Shown in pieces: positions 48,708-57,157 of a stretch of DNA of 59,691 bases. Positions within the stretch are counted from its first letter, which is position 1. Each line of letters opens with the position of its first letter. The position numbers and the translations under genes were made by a program. The DNA is taken from the NCBI GenBank assembly GCA_029560585.1, contig JAKQKQ010000216.1, positions 1 through 59,691 of the forward strand. The letters run 5' to 3'. Origin of the DNA: Verrucomicrobiota bacterium (GTDB lineage: Bacteria > Verrucomicrobiota > Verrucomicrobiia > JADLBR01). A model generated the notes under the pieces. That model was not told where the DNA came from. It saw only the letters and a list, made by a program, of their open reading frames with translations, and did no database searches.

Positions 48708-51020
48708 ATGCGAAAGGGACTGCTGGGTCTGGTGGTGCTGGGATGGTTCGCGGCGTCCGTCGCGATGGCGGACGGGGGGGCGACGGGAGCGGGCGTGCTG
48801 CCCGAAGGGAAGGCGCCGCCGCCGCTGGCGGTCCCGCATTTTCCCGATCGGCTGCACGCGTTTGTCTGGCGTAATTGGCCGGTGGTCGACGCCGCGAAGA
48901 TGGCGGAGGTGGTGGGCGGCACGGCCGAGGACATCCGGGCGATCGGCGCTTCGATGGGCCTGCCGCCGCAGGGGGCGATACTGCCGGAATGGCGGACGCG
49001 GGGATACATCACGCTGCTGCGCCGCAACTGGCACCTGTTGCCCTACGATCAGATGCTCCCGCTGCTCGGCATGACCGGGGAGCAACTGGCGTACTCGTTG
49101 CGCGAGGATGATTTTCTATTTCACAAGTTTGGCAACCTGAAGCCGAAGTGCGAGCCGTTGCGATATGCGGCGCCGGCTGATGCGGCGAAGCGGCGCGCGG
49201 AGGCGATCAGGGCGTTCGTGACGGAGAATTTTCCCGACTGGGCGGACGGCTCGGAGGAACCGCGATTTCATTTTATCGGTGAACTGAGCCGCGCGGGGGG
49301 TATGACGGCGGCGGTGGCGCGGGCCGATTCGGGCCGCTTTCGCCTCAGGTATATATATTCGTATTTCGCATCGTATGGCGACCCGCTGATGAACCCGGCG
49401 CTCGATCCCTATCCGGACGGGCTGCTGGAGCGGTTGGCAGCGGCCGGCGTGAATGGGATCTGGTTGCACACGGTGCTTCGGACGCTCGCGCCGAGCCCGA
49501 TGTTTCCCGAGTTTGGCGAGGGCCACGAGCGGCGGCTGGAGACGCTGCGCGATCTGGTAAAGCGCGCCGGCCGATATGGGATACGCGTGCTCTTGTACAT
49601 GAATGAGCCGCGGGCGATGCCGGAGTCGTTTTTTGCGAAGCCGGGGCGGGCCGATCTCATGGGCGTGAGGGAGGGGGAGCACGTGACGATGTGCACGTCG
49701 CGGCCCGAGGTGAGGCGATGGCTCTCCGATTCGTTGGCGCACGTTTTTCGCGAGGTCCCGGAGCTGGGCGGGGTGTTCACAATCACCGCGTCCGAGAACC
49801 TCACGAGTTGCGCATCCCACCACAAGCAGGCGGGCTGCCCGCGCTGCAAGGATCGCGCCCCCGGCGAGATCATTGCGGAGGTCAATGCGACCATCGGGGA
49901 GGGCGTTCATCGGTCCGCGCCCGACGCGGACGTGATCGCGTGGGACTGGGGGTGGCGCGATGACTGGGCCGCCGACGCGATCGCCCGCCTGCCGAAATCC
50001 ATCTGGTTGCAGTCCGTGAGCGAGAAGTCGCTCCCGATCAACCGCGGTGGCGTGGCCAGCGAGGTGGGAGAGTACTCCATCTCCTCGGTGGGCCCCGGCC
50101 CTCGCGCAACGAAGCACTGGGCGATCGCGCGCGAGGCGGGCCTGAGGACGGTCGCGAAAGTGCAGTTGAACAACACGTGGGAGATATCGTCGATACCGTA
50201 CCTGCCGGTGCTCGATCTCGTGGCGGAGCATTGCGCGAATCTGGCGGGCAGCGGCGTGAACGGGATGATGCTGAGCTGGAGCCTGGGCGGCTATCCTTCG
50301 CCCAACCTGGAGGTCGCGCGGCAGTTCGCCGCGGACACCACCCCGACGAAAGACGATGCCCTCGACCGCGTGGCGCGCGAGCGGTTTGGTCCAGAGGGCG
50401 CGCCGCATGCGCGGCGGGCGTGGTCCGCGTTCTCCTCGGCATTCCGGGAGTATCCGTTCCACGTCAGCGTCGTATACCTGTGCCCGGCGCAGATGGGCCC
50501 GGCGAACCTGCTCTATGGCACGCCAACGGGATACACGGCCACCATGACGGGCATCCCGTACGACGATCTGAAGCGCTGGCGCGGGCCGTATCCCACCGAC
50601 GTGTTTGAGGCACAGTTTGCGAAGGTCGCCGATGGATGGCGCAAGGGCCTGCCGGAATTGGAGCGCGCGGCCGGTGCGGCGCCGCCATCGAAGAAAGCGG
50701 AAGCCGCGACCGAGATGCGATTTGCCAGGGCCGCCGGCCTGCATTTCGCCAGTGTCGCGAATCAAGTGCGCTTCATCGCGGCGCGCGACCGGATCCTGGA
50801 TCAGAAGAATCCCCCGCCGCCCGAGGAGCGCTCGCGGCTCATCGCCGAAACCCGCGCCATCGCCCGGGACGAAATCCGGTTGGCGCGCGACATATTTCCC
50901 TTGGCGCGGCAGGATTCGCGCATCGGCTTCGAGGCCGCCAATCACTACTTCTATCTTCCGGTCGATCTCGTGGAGAAGGCGATCGGCTGCCAGTACATCG
51001 CCGAGCAGGCGTGGAAGTAG
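48708..51020 (+). CDS. Secreted TIM-barrel glycoside hydrolase-like protein (family unassigned)
   Basis: 770 residues with a signal peptide (MRKGLLGLVVLGWFAASVAMA). Residues about 190-560 read as a TIM barrel: LLERLAAAGVNGIWLHTVL, YGIRVLLYMNEPRAMP, GGVFTITASENLTSC, IAWDWGWRDDW and GMMLSWSLGGYPSPN are successive strand ends rich in aromatic and acidic residues. The pattern recalls clan-A hydrolases such as GH20 or GH123, but I could not identify a known catalytic pair. The N-terminal 150 residues and helical C-terminus (about 600-770) are unrecognised. It follows the giant propeller gene on the same strand. Probable substrate is a host- or algal-derived glycan. Confidence 0.65.
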   Translation: MRKGLLGLVVLGWFAASVAMADGGATGAGVLPEGKAPPPLAVPHFPDRLHAFVWRNWPVVDAAKMAEVVGGTAEDIRAIGASMGLPPQGAILPEWRTRGYITLLRRNWHLLPYDQMLPLLGMTGEQLAYSLREDDFLFHKFGNLKPKCEPLRYAAPADAAKRRAEAIRAFVTENFPDWADGSEEPRFHFIGELSRAGGMTAAVARADSGRFRLRYIYSYFASYGDPLMNPALDPYPDGLLERLAAAGVNGIWLHTVLRTLAPSPMFPEFGEGHERRLETLRDLVKRAGRYGIRVLLYMNEPRAMPESFFAKPGRADLMGVREGEHVTMCTSRPEVRRWLSDSLAHVFREVPELGGVFTITASENLTSCASHHKQAGCPRCKDRAPGEIIAEVNATIGEGVHRSAPDADVIAWDWGWRDDWAADAIARLPKSIWLQSVSEKSLPINRGGVASEVGEYSISSVGPGPRATKHWAIAREAGLRTVAKVQLNNTWEISSIPYLPVLDLVAEHCANLAGSGVNGMMLSWSLGGYPSPNLEVARQFAADTTPTKDDALDRVARERFGPEGAPHARRAWSAFSSAFREYPFHVSVVYLCPAQMGPANLLYGTPTGYTATMTGIPYDDLKRWRGPYPTDVFEAQFAKVADGWRKGLPELERAAGAAPPSKKAEAATEMRFARAAGLHFASVANQVRFIAARDRILDQKNPPPPEERSRLIAETRAIARDEIRLARDIFPLARQDSRIGFEAANHYFYLPVDLVEKAIGCQYIAEQAWK

Positions 51021-51187
51021 CCGACGGCGTTTCAGACGCCGATGCGATGGGGCGCGGGTGGAGGACGATCGCGTGAGGTGATTGGCGCGTTGGGCCTGAC
51101 GATCTGGGAAAGATGCTGGCGCGTTCGGCTATGACCCATTGAAGAAGATCATCGGTCGCCCATAACGGCATCCGTGACGTTTCCGCC

Positions 51188-51272
51188 GGGAGGGACGCCG
51201 GCCCCGGCGTCCGCGATTCACCAGCCGCGCGATACTTGGGCCAACCCGGCCCGCGAGGCCGCGGGCCCTCCC
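51188..51272 (+). repeat. Empty outer element (pre-insertion site)
   Basis: It begins GGGAGGGACGCCGG and continues through GCGATTCACCAGCC and GGGCCAACCCGGCCC to GCGAGGC|CGCGGGCCCTCCC with no insertion. Aligning the filled copies places the insertion at the bar, flanked in filled copies by GAGGC on the left and AGGC on the right, compatible with a 4-bp target duplication. Confidence 0.82.
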
Positions 51273-51347
51273 CAGGATGCCTGCATAGCGTGCCCAAAGT
51301 CTTGTCGGGCGTCTACGGCTCACACCCTCGACCAGAGTCCGGTGCTG

Positions 51348-51376
51348 TTGACCGGGCACACCCGCGCCCGTAGCCT
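51348..51376 (+). promoter_or_regulatory. Candidate promoter of the mini-ORF/DUF6807 operon
   Basis: TTGACC (51348-51353), 17-bp spacer, TAGCCT (51371-51376), then 6 nt to the ATG at 51383. Confidence 0.45.
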
Positions 51377-51382
51377 GATCCC

Positions 51383-51496
51383 ATGAGATCTCCCCTCGTT
51401 GCTTTTGCTGTCTCTTTCGCCCTGTTCTCCGTTGTCCACGCCAAAGGGTGGGAGGGACTGATCAAGGAGGCGCAGAAGAAGGCGGGGGGTTCCTGA
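51383..51496 (+). CDS. 37-residue secreted mini-protein, coupled to the DUF6807 gene
   Basis: The frame encodes a clear signal peptide (RSPLVAFAVSFALFSVVHA) followed by the short amphipathic tail KGWEGLIKEAQKKAGGS. Its stop overlaps the next start as TGATG (51494-51498), so translation of the DUF6807 gene probably depends on it. Its start sits 6 nt after a promoter -10. It could be a real small exported peptide, a translational leader, or the remnant of a longer secreted protein truncated at its 3' end. I recognise no homologue. Confidence 0.55.
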   Translation: MRSPLVAFAVSFALFSVVHAKGWEGLIKEAQKKAGGS

Positions 51497-52404
51497 TGCG
51501 TCGTGCGGTTCATGCGGCCGCGGTCTTGCTGTCGCTGGTCCCGCTGGCGCGCGCCGGGGCGTCTCAGGAACTCAAGGCGCTCGCCGCCACGGATCGCATC
51601 CGGGTGCTGGTGGCCGGGCGCCTGTTCACCGAGTACCGCTATGCCGATGACCAGAAGTTCCCGTACTTCTTCCCGGTGATCGGACCGCGCTCGGGCGTCG
51701 GCATCACGACCATCGGGCAGACCAATTACCCCCACCATAGCTCGCTGTGGTTTGGCTGCGACAGGGTCAATGGGGGAAATTACTGGGCGGGCGACGTCAA
51801 GGCCGGGCGGATCGCGCCGAGGGGCACGCGCCTCGTGAACGGCGGTGGCGAGGAGATCATCTTCGAACAGGACTGCGAATGGGTGAAGGCCGACGCGCCC
51901 TCGCCATTCAAGGACCATCGCCGCGTCGAGATTCGAGCGCCCTCCGCGGATAGGCGCGAGATTGGTTTTGATATCACGCTGACGGCGCTCGAACCGGTGA
52001 AGATCGAAAAGACGAACCATTCGCTTTTTTCGGCGCGCATGGCGCCGGACATGTCGGTGGCGGGCGGCGGGCGGTTGCGCAATGCGGAAGGACTGGAGGC
52101 CGAGAAAGGGACATTTGGGAAGCCGTCGCCATGGATGGATGCCCGCGGCACCCGGGCGGGAATCACCGAGGGACTGGCCATCATGGTGCATCCATCGGTC
52201 CCGGGATTCCCACCGCCCTGGTTCACGCGGGATTATGGGTTCATTTCGCCGACGCCCATGTTCTGGCCCGAGAAGGGCGACACGGAATTCGCCAAGGGCG
52301 AGACGCTGCGCCTGCGCTACCGCGTCATCGTGCACGGCGACGATCCCGCGCCCGAGGTCCTCCAGGCCGAGTTTGACCGCTGGGCCAAGGTGCCGCCCCC
52401 GTGA
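51496..52404 (+). CDS. DUF6807 (PmoA-like) family secreted protein
   Basis: 302 residues with a signal peptide (about 1-24). It is an all-beta protein; TNYPHHSSLWFGCDRVNGGNYW (about 75-95) is the family hallmark, and MVHPSVPGFPPPWFTRDYGFIS lies near the C-terminus. These proteins are annotated as methane oxygenase PmoA in some databases but have no relation to particulate methane monooxygenase activity. They occur in carbohydrate-utilisation loci of PVC bacteria and Bacteroidota and resemble galactose-mutarotase folds. The start at 51496 is set by the TGATG overlap with the mini-ORF and the signal peptide. Confidence 0.87.
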   Translation: MRRAVHAAAVLLSLVPLARAGASQELKALAATDRIRVLVAGRLFTEYRYADDQKFPYFFPVIGPRSGVGITTIGQTNYPHHSSLWFGCDRVNGGNYWAGDVKAGRIAPRGTRLVNGGGEEIIFEQDCEWVKADAPSPFKDHRRVEIRAPSADRREIGFDITLTALEPVKIEKTNHSLFSARMAPDMSVAGGGRLRNAEGLEAEKGTFGKPSPWMDARGTRAGITEGLAIMVHPSVPGFPPPWFTRDYGFISPTPMFWPEKGDTEFAKGETLRLRYRVIVHGDDPAPEVLQAEFDRWAKVPPP

Positions 52405-52492
52405 GGCGGACGATCGTGTCTGTCGGCGCGCACCCAGGGCTGACGCCGCAGGCAGAATTGCGCGGGCGACCGACCGTGAAATAGGTTTCGCC

Positions 52493-54043
52493 CTACTTGG
52501 CCGAGGCCTCGGGCTTCATCGCCGCGGATCGCGCCCCGTCTCGCGCGGCGTACAGGGTCTTCATGCTGGCGATGAAGAGGGTTCCATTGGCGATGGCCAT
52601 GCCGCTGTAGGCGCTGTCGAGTTTGACGTGGCCGAGCACCTTCTTATCGCGGCTGGCGGCCAGCGTCCAGAAGTCGCCCCGCCGAGTGCCGGCGTACACC
52701 TTGCCATCGGCAACGACGACCGAGGCGTACGTCTCCCCTCCGGTATCGTGGGTCCAGATGCTCTGGCCGGTCTGGGCGTCGAGGCAGTGGAGGGTGTCGC
52801 CGGAATCCGCGATGAAGACGAGGCCGCCATGGATGGCGGGCGTGGTGACGCAGTGCCGATTCAGCGGCGCGGTCCAGACGAGGCCGGAACGGGTGATGTC
52901 GCCATCGCCCGACCCGTCGATGCATTGAAGGCGGGCCTCGTGTTTGCCCCACCATATGTCGCCGCCGCTCGCCACGAAGATGCGGCCGTCGAGGAACACG
53001 GGCATGCCGGAAATCAGGCTGGGGCTGACCTCGCGGTTTCCCATGTACTGGTGCGGGGTGGTTTCTTTGGGGGCCTCGGGATCGCAGTCGAATCGCCAGA
53101 TGCGTTTGAGGGCGATTGGCGCATCCCGGGGCGCGGAATCTTCGGGCACCGGCTCGAACGCGTAGCACACACCGTCGGGTCCGCCAAAGAACAGGCGGGG
53201 TTTCCCGTTGATCGCGCCAAGCGATGGGGAGGACCATGTCCCGTGCACGGTGCGGGGGCCGAAGCCCTCGGTGTCGCGCGCGATCAGGCGCCCGGTCTCT
53301 TTATCCAGTACGACGAGCGCCGGCGCGTCGGGGCGACGGATCACCTTGTGGGTGTTGTCCACGCCGTTGCAGGTATTCATGTAGAGGTGCCGACCTCGTA
53401 TCAGTATCGACGCGTGGGCCGAGTCGTGGCGGTGGCAACCCGCGTCGGCCAGCATGTCGAATCGCCATAGGACGTCGGCGTCGGGCGGCTGCGGCGCGAG
53501 CGGTTGCGCCCCCTCTGGCGCCATGAGTCGGCCCTCATCCATGAAGGTACCGTCATTGCCGTCGGCGAGGCCATCGGTGTCCAGGCAGAGGACCTCGCCG
53601 CGGCTGGTCAGCAGGTACGCGCGGTCGCCCTCCACCGTCACGGGCGAGCAGATCCCCACCGAGGGCCAATCCTGATAGTTGTCGCCCTCGACCTTGGGAA
53701 TCACCAGTTGCCACTGCAGCGAGCCGTCGCCCTCGTTAAGGCAGAGGAGGATGGATCGGTCGCCGTGGTGGCGCGGGTCGCGGGGACGGCCGTTATTCGT
53801 GCCGATGAAGACGCGGCCGTTGGCGACGATGGGCACGGCGTATGTCTTGGTTCCGAGCTGCGAGGTCCAGAGGACATTCTCGCCGGTGGCCGGATCGAAT
53901 GAGTGGGGCAGGCCGGTCTCGGGCGAGACCATGTTGCGGGTGAATCGCTCGCCCCACTGGGCCTGGTCCGCAGCGGCGCAGGCACAAGGCGCTGCCGCGA
54001 GGGCGCAGAGCACCGTGCGGACCAGCGAAGGGGGCATTCGCAT
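52493..54043 (-). CDS. Secreted PQQ/BamB-like beta-propeller protein
   Basis: 516 residues with a signal peptide (VRTVLCALAAAPCACAAADQ). Propeller blades recur as ENVLWTSQLG, GDGSLQWQLVI, ADVLWRFDML, ALKRIWRFDCD, SGLVWTAPLN and GQSIWTHDTGG, with A-x-DG-x-(V/L)Y/F strands. No heme or dehydrogenase motif is seen, so it is probably a binding or scaffold protein. The start at 54043 was chosen over the frame to 54232 because a promoter ends 9 nt before it and the signal peptide begins there. It is convergent with the DUF6807 gene and follows the esterase gene on the same strand. Confidence 0.82.
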   Translation of the reverse strand: MRMPPSLVRTVLCALAAAPCACAAADQAQWGERFTRNMVSPETGLPHSFDPATGENVLWTSQLGTKTYAVPIVANGRVFIGTNNGRPRDPRHHGDRSILLCLNEGDGSLQWQLVIPKVEGDNYQDWPSVGICSPVTVEGDRAYLLTSRGEVLCLDTDGLADGNDGTFMDEGRLMAPEGAQPLAPQPPDADVLWRFDMLADAGCHRHDSAHASILIRGRHLYMNTCNGVDNTHKVIRRPDAPALVVLDKETGRLIARDTEGFGPRTVHGTWSSPSLGAINGKPRLFFGGPDGVCYAFEPVPEDSAPRDAPIALKRIWRFDCDPEAPKETTPHQYMGNREVSPSLISGMPVFLDGRIFVASGGDIWWGKHEARLQCIDGSGDGDITRSGLVWTAPLNRHCVTTPAIHGGLVFIADSGDTLHCLDAQTGQSIWTHDTGGETYASVVVADGKVYAGTRRGDFWTLAASRDKKVLGHVKLDSAYSGMAIANGTLFIASMKTLYAARDGARSAAMKPEASAK

Positions 54044-54052
54044 CGCTCGGGG

Positions 54053-54080
54053 ATTATCGCACCTATTGGTCGCGGGCCAA
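54053..54080 (-). promoter_or_regulatory. Candidate promoter of the PQQ-like propeller gene
   Basis: Minus strand: TTGGCC (54080-54075), 16-bp spacer, GATAAT (54058-54053), 9 nt to the ATG at 54043. It lies within the last codons of the upstream esterase gene. Confidence 0.45.
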
Positions 54081-55610
54081 TGCGGGAATCCCGGTCGTGA
54101 AGGGCGAGGCGGGTATGCCCGTCGCGTTTGATAGAGGGGCGGCGGGGTTGTTCGAACACGCGTAACGGGCGGCAGTGGGGGCCGTGACGTCGGGTGATGA
54201 AACGACGACGGCATCGCCGTCGATCTTGGCAATGGCCTTGTGCCAGCTGCCGTCGGCCGCCCGCACCTCGAAGCCGGCGGGTTCGCCGTCGGCCTTGAGG
54301 CCCTCGGCGTGGTCGAAGATCAATCGGATCTCATTGCCGCGGATCTCGTGCGAGCGGAGCAGGGGGCCGGAATAGGCGATGTTCTTGCCATATGCTTTTG
54401 CCATCGCCCAGAGCGCGAGGCGATGGCCGACTTCCTGTTTGTTTGTCGGATGGATGTTGGAGGGGTCGCCGATGTCGAGGGTGATGGCCATGCCGGTGTC
54501 GGGGATGGCGAGCGCGCGGCGCATGCCCTCGCGAACGGCGGGCCAGTCGCGGTCAGGGGGAGCATTGAAGTTGGGGAGCTGCACCCACGCAAACGGGAAT
54601 CCCGCGCCCGCCTTGGGACCGGGGGCCTTGCCGTCCCAGCGCGCGCGCCAGTCGCCGATGAGCGCGTCGAGCAGCACGTCGTAGAACGCGGCGGTCTCGC
54701 CGCGGGTGTTGTTCTCTCCCTGGTACCAGATGGCGCCGCGGATGGCGTAGGGAACGAGGGGCGCGATCATTCCGTTGAACAAGTTGCCGGGGTAATGGGT
54801 GTCATCGCGCGGATTCATCGGTGCCTTGGGTCTGCGGGGCGGCTTCTTGCCGTCGGCCTTGGTGCGTTTCGCGCGCTCGGCGAATGCGGCCAACTGTTTC
54901 TCATGCGCGGCCTTCGCCTTCACGGGGTCATACGTGGCCGCGCGACTGGCCCAGCTTTCCAACACGGGCTTCAGCTCGGCCTTGAGTTTGCAGGCGTCCA
55001 GGCTGGTCCATGCCTCGATGGGCGTGCCGCCGACGGAGGAGTTGAGAATCCCGACGGGCACGCCGAGAGCGCGGTGGATCTCGCGGGCGAAGAAATACGC
55101 CGTGGCGGAGAAGCCGCCGACCGTCTCGGGGGAACAGATGGCCCAAGAGCCCTTGCAGTCTTTCGCGGGTTCTCGTGCCGGGGTGCGGGCGGTCGTGAAC
55201 ATCCGGATCTGCGGCAGGTTGGACGCGGCGCATTCCTTCTCGAAATCGCGGGCGCGGTTCACGGTCATGGCCATGTTCGATTGTCCGGAGGCCAGCCAAA
55301 CCTCTCCGATGAGGACGTCCTGGATCTCGACGGTATTCTTGCCCTCGACCTTGAGGGCGTGGGGTCCCCCGGCCGCCAATCGGCCGAGCTTGGCGCGCCA
55401 TGCGCCGCCGGCGTCCGCGGTCGCCTCGGCCCTCTGGCCCGCGAGTGTGACGACAACTTTTTCGCCGGGCTCGGCCCAGCCCCACACCGGGACCTCCGCA
55501 TCGCGTTGCAGGACCATGTGGTCCGAGAACACTGCCGGGAGGCGCACGTCGGCATGTGCGTCAAAGGCCGTGACGAGGGCGGCTGCGAGAATCGAGATGC
55601 GTCTTCTCAT
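54063..55610 (-). CDS. Sialate O-acetylesterase family SGNH esterase
   Basis: 515 residues with a signal peptide (about 1-20). DVRLPAVFSDHMVLQRD is the typical beginning. Catalytic S111 lies in WLASGQSNM, the oxyanion block is WYQGENN, and the Asp/His residues lie in DIGDPSNIHPTNKQEVGHRLA. It removes O-acetyl groups from sugars outside the cytoplasm. The start at 55610 has AAGGA 7 nt upstream and opens the signal peptide; an alternative ATG at 55631 overlaps the sulfatase stop as ATGA. It is the second gene after the sulfatase on the same strand. Confidence 0.92.
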   Translation of the reverse strand: MRRRISILAAALVTAFDAHADVRLPAVFSDHMVLQRDAEVPVWGWAEPGEKVVVTLAGQRAEATADAGGAWRAKLGRLAAGGPHALKVEGKNTVEIQDVLIGEVWLASGQSNMAMTVNRARDFEKECAASNLPQIRMFTTARTPAREPAKDCKGSWAICSPETVGGFSATAYFFAREIHRALGVPVGILNSSVGGTPIEAWTSLDACKLKAELKPVLESWASRAATYDPVKAKAAHEKQLAAFAERAKRTKADGKKPPRRPKAPMNPRDDTHYPGNLFNGMIAPLVPYAIRGAIWYQGENNTRGETAAFYDVLLDALIGDWRARWDGKAPGPKAGAGFPFAWVQLPNFNAPPDRDWPAVREGMRRALAIPDTGMAITLDIGDPSNIHPTNKQEVGHRLALWAMAKAYGKNIAYSGPLLRSHEIRGNEIRLIFDHAEGLKADGEPAGFEVRAADGSWHKAIAKIDGDAVVVSSPDVTAPTAARYACSNNPAAPLSNATGIPASPFTTGIPALARDQ

Positions 55611-55627
55611 GGTTGTTTCCTTGCGGA

Positions 55628-57106
55628 TCATCTGCCCCTGCGAGACTCGAGGGGGAACCGTCCCGACAGTTTCGCGGACAGCTCCTTGATCAGCGCCGCG
55701 TTCCTTGGATCGTCGGCGACGTTTTCGTTTTCCTCGGGGTCATTCTGGTGGTCGTACAGCTCGTGGACGGGTTCTTCGTCGGCCTTCGTCCACTCGACGA
55801 ATCGCCAGCGGTCGGTCCGCATGGCGACGCCGAGGTGGCCGCCCATCGGGTAGAAGCTGAAAGCGCAATCCTTGATCGTGGCCCTGGGATCATCCAGGAG
55901 GGGCGCGAAGCTTCGGCCCTGGGTGCCCTCGGGTTTGGGCAGGCCGCAGATCTCGGCGAGGGAGGGATAGATGTCGACGAAATCCGTGAGGGCGTCCGTC
56001 TTCGAGCCGGGATGTTTCTGGCCGGGGGTGGCGATCATGAGCACGGCGCGCGTCGCGCCCTCGTAGTTGTTGTGCTTGCTGCCCCACCAGTTGTGTTCGC
56101 CCATGTAATATCCGTGGTCCGACCACAGGATCACGACGGTGTTTTTCGCGGCCGGCGAGGCATCGAGGGCCTCGATCAATCGGCCGACGAGGGCATCGAC
56201 ATAGCTGATGGCGGCGAGATAGCCGTGGAGGCACTCGCGGCCAAACTCGTCGGTGATGACCTTGTCCCTGGGAACGTTCGAGTACCACATGAAGTCCTGA
56301 CCGCTCTTCGCGGCGAACTCGGGGGCCCTGTGGGGGACATAGCGGTTGTCTGGCAGGGGGATATCGGCACTGCGGTAGAGGTCCCAGTATTTCTTGGGCG
56401 CGACCCACGGGACGTGGGGATTCGCGTAGCCCACGCCGAGGAAGAAGGGCTGGTCCTTCTTGTCGGCGAGTTCCTTCAACGACTCGATGGCGTTCTTGGT
56501 CGTGTCGCCATCGAGGAGATCGTCATCCCCGACCTCGGGGTTATCGAAGGCGGGAACAGCGAAATTGGCGGCGCCTTTGCCTTTCTTCGGCAACTCGTTG
56601 CCGGCGTCCTTCATCATGGCGCGATACCTCTTGATCATCTCGTCGCCCCGGGGACCCACGCGCGAGATTTTGGAATGCCATGCGGGGATGGACCACGACT
56701 GCGGGTCATCGATCCCGACGTGGTAGACCTTGCCAAGGCTGCGCGTGAAGTAGCCGTTGTTCTTGAAATGCTGGGGAAGGGTGACGATGTCGGGCATCGT
56801 CTCGCGCAGGAAGGGACCGATCGAGTAGATGCGTGTCGTCAGCGGATAGCGTCCGGAGAGCAGCGAGATGCGGGAGGGGCTGCAGAGCGCCTGCTGGCAG
56901 TAGGCCCTATTGAACAGCAGTCCGCGCGAGGCGAGCCGATCCATGTTCGGCGTCTTGGCCAGCGGGTCGCCGTAGCAGCCGAGCTGGGGGCGCATGTCGT
57001 CCACGGCGATGAACAGGACGTTGGGTCGGTCTGCCGCCGGTGCCGACGCCGGGGCGAGGCAGGATGCGGCGGCCATGGCGACCGTGGCAAAGCGGATTGG
57101 GCGCAT
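55628..57106 (-). CDS. Secreted type I sulfatase (iduronate-2-sulfatase-like)
   Basis: 492 residues with a signal peptide (about 1-26). RPNVLFIAVDDMRPQLGCYG starts the fold. The formylglycine site is C75-S-P-S-R79 followed by ISLLSGR. VVILWSDHGYYMGEHNWWGSKHN supplies the second metal and substrate half, and the C-terminal ELYDHQNDPEENENVADDP is typical. The spacing and DDMRP resemble iduronate-2-sulfatases and related S1_7 enzymes. It probably works with the adjacent O-acetylesterase on the same substituted glycan. The start at 57106 was chosen for the signal peptide. Confidence 0.93.
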   Translation of the reverse strand: MRPIRFATVAMAAASCLAPASAPAADRPNVLFIAVDDMRPQLGCYGDPLAKTPNMDRLASRGLLFNRAYCQQALCSPSRISLLSGRYPLTTRIYSIGPFLRETMPDIVTLPQHFKNNGYFTRSLGKVYHVGIDDPQSWSIPAWHSKISRVGPRGDEMIKRYRAMMKDAGNELPKKGKGAANFAVPAFDNPEVGDDDLLDGDTTKNAIESLKELADKKDQPFFLGVGYANPHVPWVAPKKYWDLYRSADIPLPDNRYVPHRAPEFAAKSGQDFMWYSNVPRDKVITDEFGRECLHGYLAAISYVDALVGRLIEALDASPAAKNTVVILWSDHGYYMGEHNWWGSKHNNYEGATRAVLMIATPGQKHPGSKTDALTDFVDIYPSLAEICGLPKPEGTQGRSFAPLLDDPRATIKDCAFSFYPMGGHLGVAMRTDRWRFVEWTKADEEPVHELYDHQNDPEENENVADDPRNAALIKELSAKLSGRFPLESRRGR

Positions 57107-57157
57107 GGGCCAGATGATCGGCAGGGCGGATATCGCGGTCAACCGGTTTCGAGCCGA

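Larger units (their letters stand above)
51021..51382. other. Intergenic region with an empty composite repeat and a promoter
   Basis: No larger gene is supported. It contains the empty outer element at 51188-51272 plus its right-hand tail to about 51315, and the promoter candidate at 51348-51376. Confidence 0.6.

Noticed and set aside
4580-51272. CRISPR array
   Set aside because: The repeated palindromes are dispersed over 50 kb, are not regularly spaced and have no spacers or cas genes; the 17-nt hairpins are contiguous and differ from each other.
51496-52404. Particulate methane monooxygenase subunit, from the PmoA name attached to DUF6807
   Set aside because: The protein is soluble, secreted and all-beta, with no membrane helices or copper-site motifs of methane monooxygenase; the name is historical.
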